64,000 nucleotides of DNA from contig JABVXV010000338.1 in NCBI GenBank assembly GCA_013365325.1, forward strand, positions 1 to 64,000. The letters are read 5' to 3'. The first letter of the stretch is position 1; each line of letters begins with the position of its first letter. The stretch comes from Dipetalonema caudispina (lineage: Eukaryota; Nematoda; Chromadorea; Rhabditida; Onchocercidae). The position numbers and the translations under genes were made by a program. The notes under the pieces were generated by a model. The model was not told the DNA's origin. It ran no database searches and worked only from the letters and a program-made list of their open reading frames with translations. Shown here piece after piece: positions 14,201-27,316 of this stretch.

Positions 14201-17200
14201 TGTTATATGGAAGACTGAATAATTAATTTTTTTGTAGAGCAACCTAATATTGATAGTATAATTACTATCTGGCTACTTTCGGGAAATACTGAACCATAAA
14301 AATCGAAATAAAGGAGTAATAATAATTGGGAATGAATGGTGCATATTGAAATATTTACTCTCCGATTAGGTTAATTAAAGGTTAAAAAATCCAGAAATGA
14401 AATAGGAATGAATAGGAGCACCAGGTATGCTTCGGATGAAATTGATGAAGATAACGAGTCCGAAAAGGTTGCTGGAATCGATGGATTGATTAATTCGGCT
14501 TCAATCAAACTATTTCTTCTTGCGTCATTTTGGATGATCAATTGCTCACTTTCAGATGTTCGATTTAATTGCTCTGAGAGTACTCGGGTTGCCGATTTTT
14601 TTTGCGACCTTTGCATACAAAATGTTGAAAAATATAATTCAGATTATTGAATTTAAAATTTTCATCAAAATAAAGTTAAAAATTTTTATGTAATTAGAAA
14701 TTCTGATCCAAAAGGAAATTTTTGAAACAGTAAAATGATGTTAGTTTCAGAATTTATTTTTTTTATTTTTTTTTTTTTTGTTAAATTTCCAAAAAGATAT
14801 AAAATTAATGGGTATGTGAAAATTTCAACAACGAATGAAGAAAAATCAGTGTAAATAAAATATACTCTTCATTGCTATTTTTCGTCCACCCATCCATTAC
14901 AGATGTTGACAAATGCTTTTTTCCTTCACCGAATTCTGTTTCATTTACGGATAAAGCAGAAAATTTTACGCCAAGTAATTCTTGGTCTTCTTTCCTATGT
15001 AAATTTTCCGATGAATTTATTATCCCAGTGGATGATATTGGCTGCCTAGGAACCTGAAATGTACAAATTTTTAGAAAATTTGATAATTTTAAAATAATAA
15101 TTCTCTGGGAAGAATCCAAAATACAATGATTCAGGAAGATTTTTGATCAAGTCAAAAAAAAGAACTTCTTGCTGTGTAACACTTGTGGACGGTGGGATCG
15201 TTTCGATCAGTTTACTCGTCGAAGATTGCCATTCTTTTTTCGATGAATCGAAATTTTTTCTTTTCAGCAAATGCTCAGAAGCTAACAATTCCAGCCATAT
15301 ATCTTTTAAAATCGTCTAAATTAACATTAAATTAAATTAAATATTCAATATTTTTCAAAAAATTGAAATTTCTCAAGAAAATCGTATTTGTTGAAAGACT
15401 AAAAAGTCCAAAAATTTGGTGTAAAATCTGAAAAAAATTCATCCTACTAATTAAATTCTTAAAAATTGTACACTTAAATGCTGAAGTAGAAAGAATGAAT
15501 TATTTTAGAAGGTAGAAACAAAAAAAGAAAAATGTCCATTTGGCTTAAATTCAAAAAAGGAAAAAAATGTCCATTAGGCCTAAATTCAAAAAAGATAAAC
15601 AGGAAGAGTTTCCATACTACGGCCTAATGAATAACTTTGCTTCACTGATAGCCAAACATTTTCTGAACAGTTATTCATTTAGATTTTAATTCTGGATATA
15701 ATCACTGTTGACAATCTTGCCAGGATGCATGCTTATTTCCACATCTTTTTGTTAAAGCCTACAAATTAAAGTCAATCAAGTCTTTAAGAAAAAAATAACC
15801 TCATAATTTTACTAAAAAAATAAAATTTTTCACTTTCTGTTTTGTACTACTTTCAAAATTATTCGGCCTATTATTTTCTAGAAAACACTAGAAATAATCT
15901 TATGAAATTTTTCCTCTAAAATTTTACAAGAGAAAAATAGTATGAATAAGAGAAGTTTTACAAAAGAATATTCATTTATTTATGTAAAAAAGTATTCAGT
16001 ATGTAAATTATGAATAAAGCCATTACAAAGAAATAATTTATTAAAAAAAAAAAAAAAAAAAAAACTTTTTATGAAATTTTTCTTCTAAAATTTTACAAGA
16101 GAAAAATAATATAAATGGGAAAGGGTTTACCAAAAGAATGAAAAAAATATATTGATTTGTTTATTTTTCTTTTTTTGCTTTTACTTTCTAAACATATTTG
16201 CTGAAGTAATTAGTTGTTTTATCAGTTGCAATTAGTAATTAATCATTGTAATCACTAATTTCTCATTGTAACAAAAAGAAGAATAAAAAGTGAAAAAATA
16301 ATTATAAATTTATTTGATTCCTTTAACAGAACAATCTTATTGGTTAATCCTTTGGAAGATTGAAATTGGATTAAAAGTGTAAAATGAAATGAAAATGTAA
16401 ACTAATAAATGGTAAGGGATGGAATTGGAAGAGAGAATATTTTCATTTATAACAATTTTTTAAAATTTATTTATCAATAAAAATATATTTTTTTTTTCAG
16501 TACATATATATGCTATATTATTAGAACATTATATCAGTGTTTAATTAATTATATAATATTTTGTAGATATTTAGGATAAAATTTGCATAATAGAAATATA
16601 TAAAATTATAGATGTTGTTAGCGCTTTTTTTTTTTTTAAACATAAATATACCATTTTCTTTAATAAATCATGTATTTATTAAAGTTATTAATTAAATTAA
16701 AATCTCAAATTTTTGTATAAGGAATTTAATCATCAAAAACTCTTCCAAAATCATTATTGATCAAATTTTCATACAAGCTTACAAATCAATATATGCCAGT
16801 AGTAGCTTTAATGATTGCAGAAAATAGAATCTAAATGTAATTAATATCATTTATATATCATTCTTTTCTACAATTTCTCCATTATTCTCATATGAAAATT
16901 GCTTGCAATTTTTGAATCCATTCGATGAGAGAGAGAGAGAGAGAAAGAGAAAGAAAGAAAGAAAAATAAATCCTAACTGTAAAATTGCTTTAGGAAATCT
17001 CAATTTCAATATAATAATTGGTAGTAAGCCTTTTAGGCTTATACCTTATTGGAATTGTTTCAGACGAAAATGATAATTATTCAGCTACAAAACTATGAGC
17101 TAAATAACATTATTATTATCAAGCAATAATCTGAAAAAATTTCAGTAAATATTACCTGAACAAAATTATAAACGAAATTTTCGATCAATTTTCCACTGAT

Positions 17201-20200
17201 TGGAATATCATCTAATTTTCTTTTAACCATTGATGAGCTTTCAGATAATGCGGAAATTTCTAAACCAAGCATATCACTATCAAATGAACCTCCATGCTGT
17301 TGTTCCATGTCTGTTAGTTGTTTTTTATCCGGATATGGACTTCGATAGAATTTCGGAAAAATCCTCAAAATTATTAGAATCGAATTTGTTAAATTATTCA
17401 TAATTTTGCAATAAGTTAACAACAAAAGGAAAAAAAAAAAAAAAAAGGAAGAAAATGTTACTTTATGAGGCGTAAATGACATTTTACTTCCTTTAATTTA
17501 CGCTTCTTTTCATTTTTCGTCATCATTTTTTCTTTATAATCAAAAAGGTTTATTTGAAATGAAAGTGATAAATGTCATTTAAACAAGGAAATATGGAAAA
17601 AAAGAAAGGAATAAATAAATTACTTTGGTGAAAGTCTATTAATTACGGGTAATTGATAATCCGTTTCATGATGATATTTTTCTTTCCAAATTTTCGCATC
17701 CGAAGCTGTGATATATGTTATGCTGCAACGAAGAACATTTATGAAATTTTAAAGAGAGAGAGAGAGAGAGAGGGGAAAAAAAAATAGAAAAATATGAAAG
17801 AAAACAAATAATTTTAAATTACAAGAAAGAAATCAAACAGTTTTGATTGCAGAAAGAAGAAAACAATAAGATTTTATTGAAAATTTCTAAACAATTATTC
17901 TTAATGGCACATAAAGAAAAAAAAAAAAATCTTTGAAACTAAATAAAACAATTCTTATTTCAATCATTTTTGTTATGCTAATCAATGAGATGCAATTTCA
18001 TTTTTGAATTTAATTATGAATGGTTGTTTATTTGCTAATTATTTTCTGCTTCATTACTTTTCTTTCTTCTTTGCATATCTTTTCTTTCAATTTTATTACA
18101 ACAGGATTTAAGCATTGTTTCAATTTTAGTAATTTTGCTAATAAAGCAAAATTGAAATGTTTTTATCATTACATACTAAATTTTGGAGCAGAATTACTGC
18201 TAACTATACTACAAAGAAAGTTTAATGAATTTTTTCGAAAAATTAATTTGTGATTTATATCATCCAAAAGTTTCGAAAAAAAATTGTTAGGTTTTTTGGA
18301 GGTATCAAAAGTTTCGATTCCTTCAAATTTTTTCTTTTTTGTTTTCCAAATACATTTCAAAGTATTAAGAGTTGCATTGGAACAGGGAGAAAAAAAGTGA
18401 AACTTGAAAAACCGGCTAGAATAGAAGTTTGAAAATGAAGTATGAAAGAATTGCATATTATTATGAAGCATAATAAGTGTTACATTCAATCAATTAGGAA
18501 GGATTAAAAAAATATAAATATGTTGAAAAAGAATTTTCAAAATTTTTCAAATTTTGAAAATTTTTATCACAATAGAACGAGATATTAAGATGGAACGAGG
18601 AGGGGAAAAAAAAAAAAAACAGAAACAGAAACAAAATAAAACGAACTTGCATTGCGTGCCAATCAAATTAGTTCGTTTTAAAATAGCTCGTGCTTGCGAA
18701 TTCGTAACATTTCGCAAATTTTCCATATTTACTTTCACAATATAATCATTCACCTTGAAATTAAAACATTTTAAACAAAAAAGAAAATACATTTTGTTTC
18801 CTTTTTTAACAATTAATATCAGTTTTATTAATTAATCTTCAAAAAAAAAAAGTATAAGTTTCATTTTTTCCTTTTTCTGCTTATTAACCTAATTAATAGT
18901 ATTTATATATTTATTGTAGTAGCATAACAATAAATGAGCATAATTTATAGTGACAATTAGAAATAATTTATTTGCATTCTTTACTTGCATTTTGCACATA
19001 TTTTATCAAAATTATATTAAACATATTGGATTTTTAATTTTTTACTAAAATATAACAAAATTTACCTGAACTCTTCCATCACGTCCCACAGCTTTTTTGC
19101 TACAAATACTCTTCACCTGACAACCATTAATACCCTTATCAATTTCCGCATTTAATACTATACCTAAAAATTAATGTGAAATAAAATTTTTCTCTTTTTT
19201 TTTTTTTTTTTGAAGAAATTATTTAATTAACAAATTTCGCATAATCTTTTAGTTGTTCAATCAAAAATTAGCAAAATTTTATACCAAGTGAAAGTGCTCC
19301 TTTTTGAATTTTAATTGATCGTTCCAAACTTGGCGGTAAATAAATAACATCATATGCCCAAGAACCACGTAAATGAAGCGGTGAACCACAAGGTGATATT
19401 GAACGAGTTGAGCAAGGTGACCAACTGGTCATCGATAGATGGCTCTATAGAATAATTAATTTGTAAATTTATTTTTTCTAATTATATAACCAAATATAAC
19501 CGAAATAATAATGATAAATTTATAATAAAATAATTAAGCAAAAGAAAAAAAAAAGATTAAATCAACTAAGAAATCAAAAGGAATGCCACTCAACAACAAC
19601 AAATATAATACATAAAATAATTACGATAATAATTATATTAAATAAAGCAAATAATTGCGCAAAAATAACAATAATTATAATAAAAATAATTGCAATATCA
19701 CCATGTTGTGAAATGACAAATGTAAAACTAAAATACTTAATTAAGAGCAATAATTATATTAAATAAAACGCTAAAATACGGATAATTGCAACAAAAATGA
19801 CCGAAATATCCTAATATTGTGAAATAATAAATGTAAAATTAAATTACTAAAATATCGATAAAATAAAGCAAATAATTGTGCTAAAATAATGAAAATTGTA
19901 GTAAAATAATCGTGATTATCTATTGCGATATCATGAATAACAAAATAATCGAATAACAAATGTACCACAATGCAAACCAAACTAATATAAACGAACAATA
20001 AAACAACAACAACAACAACAACAGTAACAACAACAACAACAACAGTAACAACAACAACAACAACATCAATAACAACAACAACAACAACAAAACAACTAAA
20101 AAAAAAGAAGAAGCTCAATCGTTTATTTAATAAGAGCATAAATTAACATAAAAAAAAATTGGAATGAAAAGAAAAGAAAAACTTACTCCGTTTAATGATA

Positions 20201-21028
20201 TGTTAAAGGCACGAGGTGTTGATGGTGTAAGGGAACCGGAAGATTGATAATAGCTCTGAAAAAGGAAAAAAAAAAAAGAGAATGGATAATCAGGAAGAAA
20301 ATAAAATAAAAGGAAAAAAGTTGAAATAGTTTGATGATAGATTAGAAGTAGAATCGATATTGGAAATAGAATAAAATAGAATTGAATAAAGAATGAAGCT
20401 AGAAGAAAAGCAAAAAGAAAAGGAATAAGAATAAAATTATAATTTTTTTTTTCCCATTAAGAATTTCAATGAATTTCTTTTCGCTTTTTTTTTTTTTCTT
20501 AAGCTAAAAATTACATATTGTGTTATACCAAAGAATAATTCACCAATGATAATTTATCTAATAAATATATAGCAAAAATAACAGCAAGATATTATGATAT
20601 GAAATTTCATAATAAATGAATGAATTAAAATAGGAAATGAAATTAGAAATTAGAGAAGAAAAGGAACTATTTTTGGATAAATATTGAAAAATAATATCAT
20701 GAAATGAATACCTTCCAATACTGTAAATAATAACCGATCAATAACTGTTCGTAGATTAAAAAGAAGGTATTTTAAGAAGTTTTTTTTTTTTTTCCTTTTT
20801 TGCAAAATCAGAATCTGAAGAGAAAAAAAAAAAAAAAAAAAAAGAAAGAGAGAGAAAGAAAGAAAAACTAGTTCCAGTGGATGATTGAAATGAAATAAAT
20901 ATTAGGAAAACAAAGATTTAAAAAAAAAAAAGGAAAGAAAAAATTTTGATAAGATGGATGACCCATAGAGAATGCATTTTATACAAGTAGTAACAGATAT
21001 TTTATTTGTTATCAATTAAACTTAAGCA

Positions 21029-21066
<38 letters not shown>

Positions 21067-24000
21067 TAAATGATACTGTCGACGAAATTCGTTTGCACCA
21101 AGCCAAACAGTTTCCTGACTGGATGTATATGAAACTATCTGAAATTTATCAAATATATTCATTATAAATTACTTAAATTTAACTGCAAAAAAAAATTTTT
21201 TCAAATAAAAAAAGAAAAAATTTTTCATAAAATAAGTTCGTTTTAACATTTCATTTATAAAATTAACTTTCTTTTTTATGTTAAAATAGTTTAATTTCAT
21301 GGATATTTTGATATCAAAATGTTTTACTTTTATGCAAATAATTTAAATGTTATTAATTATATATGTAATGACAAAAAAGTTTGTAGATATACAATTTGGA
21401 ATTTGAAATATGACAAAATTTTGTTATTTTAATTGAATTTAACGACGGGAATAATTAAGCTACGATACTAATATTTAAATTTTGATGAGTAACATTGATT
21501 ATGTAACATCAATTAATTATGATAAAAAACATAAAATAGTAACGTATTACAACAATAGACAAATTTTTGATTCAATAAGGCTGTTGCAAAAAAAAAAAAA
21601 AAAAAAAAAGTATTTAAAAAATAAAAAAAAAAAAAGTGAATATAAGGAAAATCATAAATTAAAAAAAAAAAAAAAAAAAGAAAAACCAATCAATGGAAAT
21701 GTCTATTCATTACCAGCAATGGATATTGCAATACAAATTGAATACATTCTAATAATATTAAAAAAATTTGAAATTAGTTTGAAATTTAAAATAAGTTTTA
21801 AAGCGATAAACTCTTTGATGGGAAATAATAGCGAAGTTATTTTCCACTTCATTTATTTAATCAAATAAGAAAAGGGAAGAGAAAAAGCATTACTTGTAAA
21901 AGTTCAAATGAGGAAATGCAAAATATTGTTTGACATATTAAATGTAATATTGGCACCTTAATATATTTTACTACTTTCATTTGGCCTAAATTGGTAATAT
22001 TGAAGAAAAAAAAAAAAAAAAAAAAAAAACGAATACTGTAAAAAGAGTTATTTTAACAAAAATAAATTCAGTATCTACAAAATAATCCACCGTAATTTCG
22101 CATTACCTTTAACCTTCCTATCTAAAAATTTCATCTTATAATCACATCCTGTAACTTCGTCTTACATCTTTAAATCCTCTTCTGTTTGATTAAGACTAAT
22201 CTAATTCGTCCTATTACTTTAATAAATGAAATTCCATTTTGTCCTATAATTGATCTTACAAAATACTATGACAAGAAAATACGTTCTCATCGCAAATTCA
22301 AACAATTTTAAGCAAATGAATTTAAAAAAGAAAAGAATACAAAGTGGATTTGAGTTGGGTAAAAAATTTTTTCGTTTTGAAGAATAGCTCAACTATAAAT
22401 TTTAATAAACTTTATGAAAATTTTCATTTTTTGAAAAAGTTGTAAACAATTGCATTCAACCTAATATGCTTTTTTAACAACATTTTACATTTTGACATGT
22501 AACAAAGCAGTAAGTTATTGTACTGTAATTGTGAACTTTTCTATTAAAAGAATAGAGGGAAGGTTGAATAATTCATTTTGAAAAGTTTAAAAATTAAGTT
22601 TGAAAATTACGAAAGCAAATATTGTATGAAAATATAAAAAAAACAAATGAAATATTCATTGAATTCTTAAATTAGAAAGAAAGTTAACAAAAATATATTG
22701 AATTTATCATTTTAAGTTTAATATAAGAGGGTAAGATAGAAAAATAAATAATAGATAGTTATCCTAACTTTTTTTTTTTTGCAGCCATTTCTAAGCCCTT
22801 TTTAAATCTATTAAAAATTTAAGGATCTAATTACAGCAATAGCAATCTGTTAGTAATTTCAATGAAATGAATCAAAAAATTTTTTAAAAATTTGATAATC
22901 ATATGAGGATGATGATAGTTTTAGAAGTGGTAGTAGAAGGAATGGAAATATCAATTGTTAAAAATACAAAAAAAAAATATAAGAAGAATTATTTGATACA
23001 TAAAATAAAATTGTGACTGATGATAAATGAAATTTGACTTATGTATTAATGGAAATATTAAAATGGAAATTATATATTTTTATCTTAACATTTTAAATTG
23101 TTACTAATAATCAAATGAATAATTTAAAGTATCAGTTATTGTCTAAATCCATTAAAAAAAAAAAAAAAGCATATTAAAATGCAAAGTATCCTTATTTATT
23201 TGGCCAAGGAAACAATTATCGGGAAATATTCTAACTCTCCGCTATGGATATATCATTAAACTTTTTGCATATTTATTAGTATATATATATATATATATAT
23301 ATCTATGACTATGCAAATGAAATTTATTCCCAGTCTTATTACTATAAGATCCAAATGAAGCTCCAATTTCAACCTAAGTGCTATTGTTTATTTTAAAGAA
23401 AAGGACATAGGCCTATTTGTGAAGAAGAAATAATAAATTTAAAAATCGATCGCAAAATTTACATGCAAAAAATGGATATGTGTGAAGAATGTTTGAATGA
23501 ATAATTGGGACTAGAAAGCTTAAGTTTAAGCATAAGCTTAAAGCCAAGCCTAGCGATTCACAATTTCTAAGTATGCTTTCTGTCACAAGTAAAGTCTTCA
23601 ATTGCAATTAGTATTAGGATAGTAGCTTGAAAGCCTTATTGCTTATCCATGTGTATTCTTCCTCATCGCATCCTTTGAAACAAAGCCTTAATGAACAAGG
23701 AAATTTTTTCGCTTCAGTTATTATTGCAATTATGAGCAAAAAGAAAAGAAAAAATTCATAAAATCAGTTTTTTTTTTTTTCAGTCATAAAAGCGAAGAAG
23801 CCAAGAAATGATCTAATTTAGCCTAGTCCTTATGACTAAGAATACAAGGCTTCTTTGTTAAGTTTAATACAACAAGCAGAATTTCATCCTGTACAAATGC
23901 ATCACTTCTGATAAAACATCTATGGTGATTCGATTAAATTTTAAAAATAGATTAGAAGTGAATTGGATAGAATCATCTGTATCATGCAATTTCTTTCAAA

Positions 24001-27000
24001 TATTTAAACAAATTAATCAAATATCCATTTTGCTCACTTTAACAATTATCAAACACAAAAAAAAAAAAAAGTTGAAGTGGTTCTGTGAGAAGTAATTTGT
24101 CATATTTATTATTCATAAAATGACATCTTAGATAGAGATAACTTTTCAAAATTAATTTGCACCAAAAAGGAGACAAAAAAAAAAAAAAGTGTCAGCTTTA
24201 AATTTGGAAATGTAAAAAATGAAACTTCCTGTGTTGTCTTTTCTTCAAACATAACATTTCAATATATATATAATATATTTTAGGGAAAAAGATATACATA
24301 TATTTATATGTATGTAATTTTTAAAATTGATTATTTAATGTTTATATAGGATAGAATAAGGAATGAATGAGATATATTAATAATTATTCATTAATTAAAA
24401 TGAATTTTTAATATTTTCCATTATTGAGATTAATTAATTAGCGCATGTAAAGGAAACAATTTGAAATTTAATTTGAAAAAAAAAAAAAAAGAAGAAACAA
24501 AAATGAAATCTGTTAGGATACAAAAATTACATTAGACTTTTGCTTTACTGCTTAACTTCTCATTTCATTTAATTTTCCATTCCACCGAATTTTTATTTGC
24601 AATAAATTAAGCAATTAGCAATGTTATTGACAGCGCTAACTATGCTATTTAATTAATTCCACTATAAATTTACTCTTTTTTTTTTCCCTGATGACAATTT
24701 AAAGAAAAAATTGTAGTAATAATTCATTTCAATAAAATAGAAAAATGAAAAGTATTTGTGTAACAAAATGAATTCACAAGTTAATAGAAATTGAATTTAA
24801 ATTCTAATATAATCGAAAACTATAAAATGCTAAATATTATATTAGCTATTTGTCATGCAGCTGCAGATAAAAATACACGTGCAGTAAAGATGCATAAACA
24901 GTTGAAATTAATGCATTCAGTATGTAACAAAATTTTAATTCAGTTAGCAATGTTATTAGCTATTTATGATTTATTACAACAATTAGTGTTATCATTTAAA
25001 GTTTATTTTGAAAACAAAAAAAAAAAAAAAAAAAAGCTTACTTACTTGTTTGCGATGACGTCGGCGTGATCGTGGTGAACTTTCTTTTGCAAGGACACGT
25101 TCACTACGTGAAATAAGTGGTGAATGACCATTTGTTCCATTACCACACTGCAAAAACAAAAGAAAATTTGATAATATTTGAAGATTTTCATTCTTTCTTT
25201 TTTTTTTTTTTTTTTTTTTTTAAAGAAAGCAAATAAACAAGCAATATATACAATTGAAACGAGCCTTAAGCTTAAACCAAACCAATATTATCTTACCAGC
25301 CTATTCAACCATCTATACTTCCAGCATAAAATCTATCTTGTACTTATTCTATTTTGCTTATCCAACCAAAAAAAAAAAAAAAAAACTTGCCTATATCTGT
25401 TCTCATAAAAAATTTGCCATTTTTCATGTTTATTTGAACATCGAAACATACATTACTATTTTTATTCCGACTTAAATTCCGTTATTTCAAACTTGTTTTA
25501 AAATTTATTTTTATCTTTTCCTCTTCCTCTTCTCTCATCTCCTTTCTTTTCATTCATTTTTGCGTTGATTTTTCTTTCTCTTTTGAAATTTTTGTCTTTT
25601 TTTTTTTTAATTATAATAAAAAAAAAAGAGTGGAAAGTTTGCATCAAAAGATAGAAAGAAAAGTATTAATTGATGATAATGTTCAAAATTATCATTAAAA
25701 AAAAAAGCTAACAGTTTTAAAATTCATGAAACAATCACTTATTTGTAGGATAATTAATCATCCGTTAATTAACAAAGTTTTCATTCTAAAAATTTTAACT
25801 TAACAACTATCAAAACATGTAAGAAGGAAATTTTAAATAATAATAATTTCTTCCTACACTTCTTAAATGTATGAAACAACCACTTTTAAATTTTAGTATC
25901 TAACAGATGATCATTAAACAATTATTCTCTTTTGCATACACAATAAATTCTCGATTTTTTTTTTTTTTCAAAAAAAAAGAAGAATGAAATTAGAAGTTTG
26001 AAAATATTCCCGAACCAGATATTATAAATTTATAAATGACAATTTTTAACTTCATATTTCTTCCGGAAAAATTATACATGTTTTTATTGACTTTTTATTT
26101 TGTTTTAATCATTTAAATGCAACTGCAAATATAATTCAACCAAAAAGTTCATTACAAAAACTTGAAACGATAATTTTTTCCATGGAATTAATTTGCATTA
26201 CGGATAGCAGCTGTAGAAACAATAAAATCCTAATTTATGATAGATTTTCAAAAATTTAATCTTTATCATATTTGACACTTTAATTATTCCTTTCATTAGA
26301 ATTAATCAAATTCGATATAAATGCTTCTGAAGTAGTGAATATAGTATGGGAAAAGATTGAAGCATTAAATAAATGCATTAAATGAAAAAATATACGTGAA
26401 ATGATTTCAATGATCAATGGTTTAGGAACTTGAAAAGACAAAATTCAGATTTGAAAAATGCAAAATTCGATGAAAATGATGTAGAAGGATTAGTTCATAA
26501 TTTAGAGTACGAATACTACTGGTCATTTTAATCTTGTTGTTGCTAATGAATACAAGATAGCTAATCAACAACGAATCTATCTAGTTTAAGTATAGAATTT
26601 GGAAATTGAATAGATGGCCCAAGGATTATAGCTTGAATTCATTTTTAATCTATAAAATTCCTAAAAGAGAAATTGATTTATATATTTCAATATCTTTTTC
26701 ATCAAATATTTTTTTCGATTTATTTTCCTGAAATTTTTTATGAAATTTAGGCAACTTATACAATACAATTAAGTAATTACTATATTTGAGTTATTCTAAC
26801 AATGAAAGAAACAATTGGCGAAATACGCGAAATCTCGGGAATTTACTTACTACATTGCTATAGTAAATTGAATGATAGAGGATTGAATTTTTTTCTTCTT
26901 ACAACACTATTTATTCCATTAAACGATTATCAATTCTTTTTTTTTTTTTTTTTTTTCTAATCAAAAATGAAAAATTAAAATAAAACATATGAAATATTTG

Positions 27001-27284
27001 CTATAATAAAACTGCCAAGATTATGATAGATAGATTATTACAACGTTTTCAATTTTATGTAAATATCTGATTGTAAATGTTATATAAAATGGATACGAAT
27101 TAAGTAATGTAATATTTTTATCAAATATAATTTTAACGTCAAACACGAACTGCACTAAATGTAAAATACGTAAAATAAGAGAAAAAGAGTGAGAGGAAAA
27201 AAAAAGTGTACATGAAAACTATTATTAACAATGTGAAAATTTGCTTTTTTTTTTCCCCCATTAATTTGTAATTTAATGGAATAA

Positions 27285-27316
<32 letters not shown>

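Larger units (their letters stand above)
15316..17155 (-). other. mpz-1: Intron 27 of mpz-1 (1.8 kb)
   Basis: AT-rich intron with the two small duplications noted separately, a GA/GAAA tract near 16925-16965 and a TAAGCCT-TTT-AGGCTTA hairpin near 17034-17041. No coding segment seen. Confidence 0.6.

Noticed and set aside
19771..20139. Minus-strand open frame rich in Val
   Set aside because: Produced by the ACA trinucleotide array and neighbouring repeats.
21482..21868. Plus-strand open frame of 128 codons
   Set aside because: Lys-rich because it spans several A runs; typical of AT-rich intron.
24791..25069. Plus-strand open frame of 92 codons beside exon 20 of the scaffold gene
   Set aside because: Core residues are not pure homopolymer, but there is no recognisable domain, no splice context, and it ends in a Lys run made by poly(A). 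Kept as intron.
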